DNA from: Chondrocystis sp. NIES-4102
GTDB lineage: Bacteria; Cyanobacteriota; Cyanobacteriia; Cyanobacteriales; Xenococcaceae
NCBI GenBank assembly: GCA_002368355.1
Contig: AP018281.1
Coordinates: forward strand, 1,984,001-2,048,000
Length of the DNA: 64,000 nucleotides
Direction: 5' to 3'
A program made the position numbers and the translations under genes. Below the pieces are notes generated by a model that was not told the origin of the DNA, ran no database searches, and worked only from the letters and a program-made list of their open reading frames with translations. Below, piece by piece: positions 36,650-44,945 of this stretch (its first letter is position 1; each line of letters starts with the position of its first letter).

Positions 36650-39600
36650 ATGTTCTACCAAAACAATATTTCATTATCGATTTCTGACAAAAAAATTGAT
36701 TATTGGCAAAAACAGCTAGAAAATATTGCCCCCTTACTGGATTTTCCAACAGATAAAGTTAGAATAAGCAACGTAAATTCAGCTAATCAAATTAATAATC
36801 GCTATCTAAATTTTGGACAAAATCTATTTATACTGTCTAAACCTCAGACTCAGGCTTTAAAACAAATCGCTCAAGCAGAAGGTGTTTCGGTTGCCATAAT
36901 TTTACTTGGTGCTTGGAAAGTTTTATTGCACCGCTATACTAATCAACAAGATCTAATAGTAGGCTGTTTAGACTGGTCTGTAAATTGCCATCCAATTCCA
37001 TTAGAAATATTACCAATTAGAATTACAATTACGGAAAAACAAAAGTTTTCACAATTATGGGAAACAATTAATAGTCAAATTACAGCAGCTAGTAATTATG
37101 TAGATTTAAACATCGCTAGTTTAACTGAAGCTTTAGTTATGGGAAACTCAGAATTTCCAATATCGGCTTTATCACAAATTTTGTTTAGATTTAAGGGCTT
37201 CTCTACAACTTCAGCAGCTAAATTAACCAACAATATACCTACAAAGGAATTATTACTAGATATTGTCGAAGAGTCAGAACATTTAATTTGCAGAATTGAA
37301 TATAATTCCAATTTATTTGAGGTTAAAACTATCGAGAGAATTGTAGATAACTATCAGGTATTATTACAATCAATTGTCCTAAACCCTCAAAATCAAATTA
37401 CATCTTTAGCATTGTTATCGGCTAGCGAAAAACAACAAGTTGTAGTTGAATGGAATCAAACTCGAACGGTATCAGTTGAACCGCCTATCCCACAACTATT
37501 TGAAGCACAAGTAAAAAATAACCCTGATGCAGTAGCAATTATCTCTCAAGGACAACAATTAACCTACGGCGAATTAAACGCCCAAGCCAATCAATTAGCC
37601 CATTACTTAAAATCTGTGGGGGTTTGTAGAGAATCATTAGTGGGTTTATGTATCGAGCGATCGCTTTCTATGGTAGTGGGAGTCTTGGCAATTCTTAAGG
37701 CAGGTGGTGCTTATGTACCTTTGGATATTACCAATCCTACCGCCCGTATAGCTTTTATTTTAGAAGATGCTCAGGTAAAAGTCTTATTAACTCAAGCAAG
37801 CTTACTAGATAAATTACCTACCCAAATTGAGCAAACTATTTGTTTAGATCGAGATTGGGATCAGATTGCCCAACAGTCTTCAAATAATTTAAAAGACATT
37901 CCTAACAGTAAAGATTTAGCCCATATTGTTTACACTTCAGGGTCTACAGGCAAACCCAAAGGAGTTATGTTAACTCACGGCAATCTTAGTCATTATGCTA
38001 ACTCTTTGCAGTTGGCTTTTAATATTACCCCCAAGGATATTTATCTTCATCGTGGATCGATCGCCCTAATTGTTTCTGCAAGACAATTATTAATGCCCCT
38101 TACCCAGGGTGCAAGCGTTTTAATTGTTACCGCAGGGGAAACTCGTAACCCTCTCCAATTATTAGAATTAATCAAAGATTATGGGGTAACAATCTTCGAT
38201 CATGTTCCTTCTTTTTGGCGTAGTTTTTCTGTAATCTTAGAACAACAACCCCCAACTGTTCGCCAGAAGTTATTAGACAACCAAGTACGACTAGTAGCAG
38301 CAGGAGGGGAACAAGTAACCCCAGAAATCTATCAGTGTTGGCGCGCCACATTTAAGCCCTCTGTTAAACTTGCTAATATTTATGGTCAGACAGAAGGGAC
38401 GGGAGTAGTAACTGTCTATCAAATCCCGAATCATATTGATGGTCATTTTAAATCTCTCCCTGTAGGTCGTCCCATACCAAACATGAGAGTATATCTTTTA
38501 GATCAAAATTTACACCCTGTACCTGTGGGGGTAACAGCAGAAATACATATTAGCGGTCAGGGAGTTGCTAAAGGGTATCTTAATCGACCTGAATTAACAG
38601 CAGAAAGATTTGTAGCTAATCCTTTTATCCCTGGAGACCGTCTTTATAAAACAGGCGACTTAGGACGCTATCTAGCTGATGGTTCGATTCAATTTTTAGG
38701 TCGCATAGATCGCCAAGTAAATATTCAAGGGTTACGGATTGAATTGGGAGAAATTGAAGCTGTATTATCCCAACACCCATTAGTTCAGGAAACCGCTATC
38801 GTCGTGCGAGAAAACAAACTGGGGGAGACTTTAGCAGCTTATGTAGTAGCAAGTAGAAGTAACCAACCAACAGTGGAAGAACTTCGTAGTTATCTACAAC
38901 AACAACTACCCTCTTATATGATTCCCAGCAGTTTTATTTTTATCAAGACGTTCCCTTTAACTACAAGTGGCAAAATAGATTATCGTGCCTTATCTGCTAC
39001 TAATTTAGAGCAAGCAACGCCAGAAATGGTAAAAAGTGTAGAAGATCCCTTAGAAGTCGAGCTTTTAGAGCTATTACAAGAGATTTTAGGGATTAAATCT
39101 ATTACTCCTCAAGATAACTTTCTTGAATTGGGTGGTAATTCTTTATTAGCAGCACGTCTAGTCACCGAAATTCAACATAAATATCAACAGTCGATTTCCG
39201 TTGCTAATGTTTTTCAAGCAGGAACTTTACAAAATTTAGCTACCCTAATTCGTCAAGAGCAAAACAGTTCTCAGCCTCAAAGTTTTGTACCAATTAAACC
39301 AGGTAATTCCGACTTAATTCTATTTGGCATTCATAATTTAGGCTACGGATTAGAATTCTATCGTCCCCTAGCTAAGTACTTGAGTGAAGATATTAGCCTG
39401 CATGGGTTATCATCCTTTTTAAGTAACGAACCAAATAAGCCCCATCCTAGAGATATCATCGGTTTGGCAACTTATTATACTGAGGAATTGCTCAAAATAC
39501 AGCCTCAAGGCCCTTACTATTTAATGGGGGTATCTTTTGGAGGAGTTATCGCCTATGAAATAGCTCAACGCTTGGTATCTTTAGGACATGAAGTGAGTTT

Positions 39601-40093
39601 TTTAGGCATGGTGGACACTTTCTGTCCAGATCAAAATGCAGTCCGCCGAGATCTACCTTTGCAACAGCGTTTTTTTGGTCATCTTGATAGAATTCGTCAC
39701 AAGGGCATCAAACATATTGTAGATCGAGTTAAATGGCGGTTAGATCTGGCATTGCATCTTACTAGATCTAGTCTTTATCAAATTAATTGGATACGAGACA
39801 ATTTTGCTGACGAAACCAGCCGAAATTTTAATCGCGCCGAATATATTCAACTTACCCGTGAACATCAACAAGTAAATAGAAATTATGTGATTAAGCCATA
39901 CCCTGGTTCAATTAATATGTTTCGCGCAGCAGATGATCCCGACTCTAAATTAGATTGGCAAAAGTTAGCTCTTTCTAATTTGTTTATTGATGATATACCT
40001 GGAGAGCATTTAGAAATTTTGCAAGAACCTAATGTAGAGATATTGGCGGAAAAATTACAGTTGGCATTGTTAAGGAAACAAGCAAATTTATAG
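36650..40093 (+). CDS. One-module NRPS-like protein: C-domain remnant, A, T, TE
   Basis: This 1147-aa protein starts with the second half of a condensation domain (residues 15-270; IDYWQKQLENIAPLLDFP) that lacks the HHxxxDG catalytic motif. An adenylation domain follows (A3 YTSGSTGKPKG at 428-438, A5 YGQTEG at 578-583, A8 GRIDRQVNIQGLRIELGEIE, A10 with Lys), then a carrier domain (Ser831 in LGGNSL) and a thioesterase (Ser962 in GVSFGG, His in GEHLEIL). At the position of the Asp that binds the substrate amino group, Ile474 is found, so a keto, aryl or fatty acid is likelier than an amino acid. A tautomerase-like gene follows, and a phosphopantetheinyl transferase lies at 50057. Confidence 0.9.
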   Translation: MFYQNNISLSISDKKIDYWQKQLENIAPLLDFPTDKVRISNVNSANQINNRYLNFGQNLFILSKPQTQALKQIAQAEGVSVAIILLGAWKVLLHRYTNQQDLIVGCLDWSVNCHPIPLEILPIRITITEKQKFSQLWETINSQITAASNYVDLNIASLTEALVMGNSEFPISALSQILFRFKGFSTTSAAKLTNNIPTKELLLDIVEESEHLICRIEYNSNLFEVKTIERIVDNYQVLLQSIVLNPQNQITSLALLSASEKQQVVVEWNQTRTVSVEPPIPQLFEAQVKNNPDAVAIISQGQQLTYGELNAQANQLAHYLKSVGVCRESLVGLCIERSLSMVVGVLAILKAGGAYVPLDITNPTARIAFILEDAQVKVLLTQASLLDKLPTQIEQTICLDRDWDQIAQQSSNNLKDIPNSKDLAHIVYTSGSTGKPKGVMLTHGNLSHYANSLQLAFNITPKDIYLHRGSIALIVSARQLLMPLTQGASVLIVTAGETRNPLQLLELIKDYGVTIFDHVPSFWRSFSVILEQQPPTVRQKLLDNQVRLVAAGGEQVTPEIYQCWRATFKPSVKLANIYGQTEGTGVVTVYQIPNHIDGHFKSLPVGRPIPNMRVYLLDQNLHPVPVGVTAEIHISGQGVAKGYLNRPELTAERFVANPFIPGDRLYKTGDLGRYLADGSIQFLGRIDRQVNIQGLRIELGEIEAVLSQHPLVQETAIVVRENKLGETLAAYVVASRSNQPTVEELRSYLQQQLPSYMIPSSFIFIKTFPLTTSGKIDYRALSATNLEQATPEMVKSVEDPLEVELLELLQEILGIKSITPQDNFLELGGNSLLAARLVTEIQHKYQQSISVANVFQAGTLQNLATLIRQEQNSSQPQSFVPIKPGNSDLILFGIHNLGYGLEFYRPLAKYLSEDISLHGLSSFLSNEPNKPHPRDIIGLATYYTEELLKIQPQGPYYLMGVSFGGVIAYEIAQRLVSLGHEVSFLGMVDTFCPDQNAVRRDLPLQQRFFGHLDRIRHKGIKHIVDRVKWRLDLALHLTRSSLYQINWIRDNFADETSRNFNRAEYIQLTREHQQVNRNYVIKPYPGSINMFRAADDPDSKLDWQKLALSNLFIDDIPGEHLEILQEPNVEILAEKLQLALLRKQANL

Positions 40094-40389
40094 TGGTTGG
40101 TGTATAACAAATCAGGCAGACACTCAGAGTTATGTTAATACAGTGGAAAAAGTAGGATCGCTATGAGACCTGAGAATGTATATATAGCAGATGACCGCAA
40201 AGGTTAAGACAATTGATATTAAGCTTTACGCTAAGTTTATCCTTGTATCCTAAAATGGGGGTAAAGAGATTTTAAATGTGTCCTAACGCTAGTTCTCAAG
40301 TATTAGCTGGAAGGGAAATAGATGATTTTAAATTGTTATAGGCGATAGATGTGCAACAATTAATATCGACTACTATTGATCATTTAGTT

Positions 40390-40743
40390 ATGCCTTTTAT
40401 TAAAGTTCAATCTTCTATTGCTACTCCCGATCAAGCCCAGGTAGAAAGCCTTTTAACCAGCTTATCGGCAAAACTTGCTAAACACTTGGGTAAACCAGAA
40501 TCCTATGTAATGACAGCTTTTGAGTCTAATATTCCTATGACATTTGGCGGTACAACTGAGCCTGTTTGTTATGTAGAAATAAAAAATATTGGCACAATGA
40601 AACCAGAGCAAACTAAAGCAATGAGTTCTGATTTTTGCCAACAAATAGAATCAGAATTAGGCGTAAAAGCTAATCGTATTTATTTAGAATTTACCGATGC
40701 TCAAAGACATCTTTGGGGTTGGAATGGTAGCACTTTTGGCTAA
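40390..40743 (+). CDS. MIF/phenylpyruvate tautomerase-family protein
   Basis: From the ATG at 40390 the product is 117 aa and begins MPFIKVQSSI; removal of Met leaves Pro1, the catalytic base of the tautomerase superfamily. The frame opens 13 codons earlier with a GTG, but that start would bury the Pro. SYVMTAFESNIPMTFGGTTEP and WGWNGSTFG match MIF-type proteins with the usual length. They tautomerise phenylpyruvate or similar enols. The gene lies 296 bp after the NRPS-like gene on the same strand. Confidence 0.86.
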   Translation: MPFIKVQSSIATPDQAQVESLLTSLSAKLAKHLGKPESYVMTAFESNIPMTFGGTTEPVCYVEIKNIGTMKPEQTKAMSSDFCQQIESELGVKANRIYLEFTDAQRHLWGWNGSTFG

Positions 40744-41261
40744 GATAAATATAAAGTATCGCCCTGATTAGAAGACATTTTTATCAGTCGACCCTTTCTC
40801 TACTATCATTTAGCAAGAATATAATAACTTAAATGTTGGGTGCAAATAAAAAGGTTTTTAACTTCTGACTCTTCGTAAGGCACGTTTGGGGTAATAATAT
40901 TGTTCTATAAAAGCTGCCCTAAATTAGTAGCATTCTCTTGGCTATTTCATATTAGGCAAATTATTTATAACAATTCTAATTGTTTTTTGGGTAATTAATA
41001 TTAGTATTTTTTAGCTTGATTCAAAGATTATCTCAAGATCATCAAAGAACTTTGACTAGAGTTTTGATAGTATTATTACCTACTAAATTTTTTTAATATT
41101 AGTATATTGATGATTGCCTTGGCTCTAAGCCAGAGTTCCATAAGTTATCTCTATCTATTTTCAGAGCAATTAATTCTAATTTATTCCTTTTGATGGAGTT
41201 TTTTTGAATATTTTTTAGGCTTAATAAATAGTAATAAAGTTAATTAAAGAAAATTATTGTA
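40744..41261. other. 518-bp AT-rich intergenic region, nothing recognised
   Basis: No ORF of useful length, tRNA or clear hairpin was found. The last part should include the promoter of the rhodanese-like gene at 41262. Confidence 0.4.
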
Positions 41262-41672
41262 ATGTCAGAACCAGAAATAGAAGCTAAGGCCATTTTAGAA
41301 GTTAAAGACAAATTATCAAACGTTGTGCCAACGCCCCCAGATCAACAACCAGTCTCTAACCCAGAAGCATTAAAAAAAAGATTAGAGTGGGGTGAGCCTG
41401 GATTAACTATTGCGGATGCACGCGATCGCGATTCTTTTAATAATGAGAGAATTGTAGGTGCTGTGCCGATTGATTCTCCAGAAACATTGGAAAGATTAAT
41501 GAATAGTCTTTCTACTAGTCGCGAAATCTATATTTATGGAGATACTGACGCTCAAGCGCAAGAAGCTATTGATAAATTTGTCTCGGCAGGTTTTGAAAGT
41601 GTTTCTCTGCTTCAAGGTGGATTAGATGCTTGGAAAGCCATTTCTGGCTCTACAGAAGGTAGAATCAGTTAA
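41262..41672 (+). CDS. Rhodanese-like domain protein without catalytic cysteine
   Basis: The 136-aa protein has a rhodanese fold (about residues 35-130): IADARDRDSFNNERIVGAVP, IYIYGDTDAQAQEAIDKF and SVSLLQGGLDAWKA match the domain. The active-site loop that normally reads C-x-x-G-x-R is YGDTDAQ, and the protein contains no Cys at all, so sulfur transfer is excluded. Such inactive forms act as binding domains. The N-terminal 35 residues are charged and Pro-rich. It has no operon neighbour. Confidence 0.82.
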   Translation: MSEPEIEAKAILEVKDKLSNVVPTPPDQQPVSNPEALKKRLEWGEPGLTIADARDRDSFNNERIVGAVPIDSPETLERLMNSLSTSREIYIYGDTDAQAQEAIDKFVSAGFESVSLLQGGLDAWKAISGSTEGRIS

Positions 41673-42169
41673 ATTTGTAATTTAGTTTAGTTGACAATTA
41701 TAGCAGTGCGTTTTGAGATGTTATACATTCTAATCTCTAGTAAAAAGAGAGAAAATAGATATCTTATTGTTTAATCGTCAGCTATAGGCATAAGCCATCA
41801 TTTAGGGGTATATGAATGTTATACCTCTATAGAGTATTATTTAAAGATCAATTTCGCTATATATCTGATCTTTAAAAATAAGTCTATTTGCTTACTATTT
41901 ATTCTACAAATTTTCGGCGATCGCCTTGATAGTAAGACAATTTTATCAGTAGTAATTTTTGAACTATCTTTATAACCATAAAACTAAGATAATCTTATAT
42001 TAATTAATAATTGCTACCTACTACCTGACTCCTATTTGTAGTTATTAGCTTTTAGTTTGATATTATTCTTGTTAAATAGACTTCGTTGCAAATAAGTTAG
42101 CTATTAGCTTTTCCACCTTCCTGACTGGCTACTCGTTACTTGTTACTCAAACCGCGACTACCTAATCAA
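41673..42169. other. 497-bp intergenic region with TTAGC/TACTACC heptads
   Basis: Heptad repeats occupy about 42005-42030 (CTACCTACTACCTGACTCCT) and 42040-42140, next to the ribD stop. The remainder is AT-rich without a credible gene. Confidence 0.5.
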
Positions 42170-43264
42170 TTACAAATATCCTTCAATTAAAATATCCGAA
42201 CCTATAGTTTTAGTTGTCACCTGGTGTAATTGCAAAGCATCAGTCATCAAAGTAAAGCCCAAATCACCTACAGGGGAGGGTGCAGATTTACCCCCAATAA
42301 TTTTAGGTGCAATAAATGCCATAACTTTCCCAATTGTACCATCAGCGATCGCTCTGGCTGCTAATTCTCCGCCACATTCCCAGAATATCTGATTATATCC
42401 CCGTTGATATAAGTGCTGCATCACTATTTTAGGAGTTAATTCTTCAAGTTCAACTATTTCCACTCCTTTATTTATTAGTTCTGTTTGCAAGCTACTATTA
42501 CTATTAGTCTGAGTAAAAATTATTGTAGATGCGATCGCTGTTTGCCATAGGTTACAATCCCTAGGTAAATCTAAATTACGACTCATCACTATTCTTGCAG
42601 GATTATGATCCGTCACACCATGAGTAGTTAAGTTTGGGTTATCTTGTCTCACCGTATTCCCCCCAACTACCACCGCATCAGAATAACTTCTTACCTGATG
42701 TACTAGCTGACGTGCAGTTTCTCCTGTTACCCAAGCACTATGACCGACTGTAGTTGCAATTTTACCGTCTAGGGTCATAGCATATTTAAGGATGCCAAAA
42801 GGTTGTTGATAGGTTACACGGTGAATAAATGCTTCGTTAAGTTGACGACAAGCAACTTCCTCCACACCTACTACTACCTCAATCCCCGCCTCTGTTAATT
42901 TTCTAATTCCTCCTCCAGCAACTCGTGGATCAGGATCAACCATTCCTGCTACTACCTTACTTACCTGCGCCTTAATTAAAGCGTCACAGCAGGGAGGAGT
43001 GCGCCCATAATGACTACAAGGTTCTAAATTTACATATACTGTAGCTCCTTTGGCTGCCTCTTTTGCCTGTCTTAGGGCAAATACTTCCGCGTGGGGTTGT
43101 CCGACTCCTGGATGAAATCCTTCACCAATGATTTTACCGTCTTTAACTATCACTGATCCAACTAAAGGATTAGGCGAGGTTTTTCCTGCTGCTTGTCGTG
43201 CTAATTGCAAACATTTTTGCATCATTGTCTTATCAAACGCTGATGTTTGCTTTTGATCTTGCAT
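42170..43264 (-). CDS. ribD: Bifunctional riboflavin biosynthesis protein RibD
   Basis: The 364-aa enzyme joins a cytidine-deaminase-type zinc domain (residues 1-145; HAEVFAL, then EPCSHYGRTPPC as zinc ligands) to a reductase domain (about 150-360, with AMTLDGKIATTVGHSAWVTG). The two steps turn the first pyrimidine intermediate of riboflavin synthesis into 5-amino-6-ribitylaminouracil phosphate. The length is standard. It lies 11 bp downstream of a DUF1517-like gene on the same strand. Confidence 0.95.
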   Translation of the reverse strand: MQDQKQTSAFDKTMMQKCLQLARQAAGKTSPNPLVGSVIVKDGKIIGEGFHPGVGQPHAEVFALRQAKEAAKGATVYVNLEPCSHYGRTPPCCDALIKAQVSKVVAGMVDPDPRVAGGGIRKLTEAGIEVVVGVEEVACRQLNEAFIHRVTYQQPFGILKYAMTLDGKIATTVGHSAWVTGETARQLVHQVRSYSDAVVVGGNTVRQDNPNLTTHGVTDHNPARIVMSRNLDLPRDCNLWQTAIASTIIFTQTNSNSSLQTELINKGVEIVELEELTPKIVMQHLYQRGYNQIFWECGGELAARAIADGTIGKVMAFIAPKIIGGKSAPSPVGDLGFTLMTDALQLHQVTTKTIGSDILIEGYL

Positions 43265-43275
43265 ATTTTTTTTAG

Positions 43276-44289
43276 TTAAAACAAACGAATTAGTTCACTA
43301 TAATCTTTTAGTAATTGATTATTAGTAATATATTGTCCCTCTATTGGTGGATTCCAGAGTAATTCAAATTTAATTAAATGTTCTGCTTTTATTTTGTTTA
43401 GTTGATTTAATTCATTTATTAACTGTTCTTTGGTATATATAGGCGTTTGTAAAATTGGCGATGATGTAGTAATAATTAGGGTAATTACTAAATAGTTATC
43501 ATTAACTTGTCCTGGATAATATTCTACGACTTTTGTATTAAGAATTTTCTGTTTCTCTAAGGAATAAACAAGCTCAAGTTCTTTACTAGTGTTAGCTAAA
43601 GGTAAAGCAAGATTAGTAATTCCGCAATGCGTCCAATTATTAGATTCTAAAAGTACTGCGCTCGTTTGCAGCATCAATTCTCGGCTTGTTTCGCTAACAT
43701 CTGAATCTACATTAAAATCGATTTGCATGAGTTTTTGTCGTAGATTTTTTTCGGTATCATTACAGGCAAGTTGTAATTTAGATATTACTACTTGATATTT
43801 TTCTTCGGCTATTACTTTGTTATATTCTTTTACGGTCAATCTCTCAGATTGGGAAGCTGGATAAGTATCCATAGCTAATGGAATCTTTGCTTGATTATTG
43901 AGCTTAAAAATCCTTTGATAAAATAAAAAGAAGGGATAAAAAATACCAAAAGGAATAAATAATAAGAGGAAGAAAGAAAGGGAAATAATTCGGATTATTT
44001 TAAGAGATGAATTACTCGCCTTTGCCGATTTAAATAAATTAGAATTATCGGCTATTGTGCTGGAAGAAGCTACTATTATTTCAGATTGTTGAGTATTTGA
44101 TTCTAAATCTAATTTGGATATTTTATCTTGCTGATTTAATTGAATACTTTTTTTAAGTTCGATACGATCACCATCAACGGTAATCTTTTGATGGCTTGTG
44201 GCTAAAGCTGGATCGAAACTTCTAAAGCCAATAGTAGTTAATAGAGCTAGCCCCAAAAATACTTGATTAGTATTGTTATACTTAAACAC
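43276..44289 (-). CDS. DUF1517-like membrane protein
   Basis: The 337-aa protein has an N-terminal hydrophobic start (possible signal or anchor), a low-complexity stretch (about 35-85), a strong membrane segment (about residues 96-122; IIRIISLSFFLLLFIPFGIF) and a soluble C-terminal domain with EEKYQVVISKLQLACND and YLVITLIITTS. This pattern matches cyanobacterial DUF1517 proteins, whose role is unknown, although the family assignment is by overall pattern only. RibD follows after 11 bp. Confidence 0.68.
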   Translation of the reverse strand: MFKYNNTNQVFLGLALLTTIGFRSFDPALATSHQKITVDGDRIELKKSIQLNQQDKISKLDLESNTQQSEIIVASSSTIADNSNLFKSAKASNSSLKIIRIISLSFFLLLFIPFGIFYPFFLFYQRIFKLNNQAKIPLAMDTYPASQSERLTVKEYNKVIAEEKYQVVISKLQLACNDTEKNLRQKLMQIDFNVDSDVSETSRELMLQTSAVLLESNNWTHCGITNLALPLANTSKELELVYSLEKQKILNTKVVEYYPGQVNDNYLVITLIITTSSPILQTPIYTKEQLINELNQLNKIKAEHLIKFELLWNPPIEGQYITNNQLLKDYSELIRLF

Positions 44290-44511
44290 TTTTATTATCT
44301 GGATGGTCTTGTAAAAAAAATTTATTATGTAATTTTACTTGATCTAGATTAAATGTTTTGTTAGTTAGCCAACTCTTAAGGGTAAACGCAAAAATAGGGT
44401 GTATCCCAGTTGGAATTACACCCCACTTCATATTTATACTCACTACTTAGTTTAGCTTCAAGATTATTAAATTTATTTGTATTCTAACTATTTAATTAAC
44501 TCGTAGTGTCC

Positions 44512-44688
44512 CTATTTAGATGTACTACCGATATCGTTAATGATTTTGCCTTGAATATGATTGTGGAAATTAGGATCAGCATCTACACCAATTTCACTAG
44601 CAGCACGGGTTAACATCGATCGCTTGCGATTCATGACAACTTTTTGATGCTGTGTTAGTAAAGAACGAGCTTGATTTTCAATAGACAT
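44512..44688 (-). CDS. Small cyanobacterial-type protein (58 aa), unknown function
   Basis: The minus-strand ORF starts at ATG 44688, with GAGGGGAAG about 10 bases upstream as a good ribosome site, and ends at TAG 44512. The 58-aa product MSIENQARSLLTQHQKVVMN... is mostly helical and ends GKIINDIGSTSK. I recall similar short MSIEN-type proteins in other cyanobacteria but know no function. It sits in the 656-bp gap between the DUF1517-like gene and the TonB receptor gene; the rest of that gap (44290-44511, 44689-44945) has nothing else I can name. Confidence 0.75.
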   Translation of the reverse strand: MSIENQARSLLTQHQKVVMNRKRSMLTRAASEIGVDADPNFHNHIQGKIINDIGSTSK

Positions 44689-44945
44689 TTTTTCTTCCCC
44701 TCATTTTTTGCATATTCCTAATATAACATTAAATTCTGTATCCAAAGTTACTTTTTAGCATTTTTATCTAATCTTTATATTTTTTTTATATTTTCCACAT
44801 AAACGCCGAGCAAATCTTCTATCAACTGGGTTTTGGCAGATCTAAGCTGTCTTTTTTATGAGCAAAAACCAAGTCTTATTAACAATGACTATCAATTGCT
44901 GTATCCTAGGTAATTGAGAATTATTATTAAATACCAGAATAAAAA

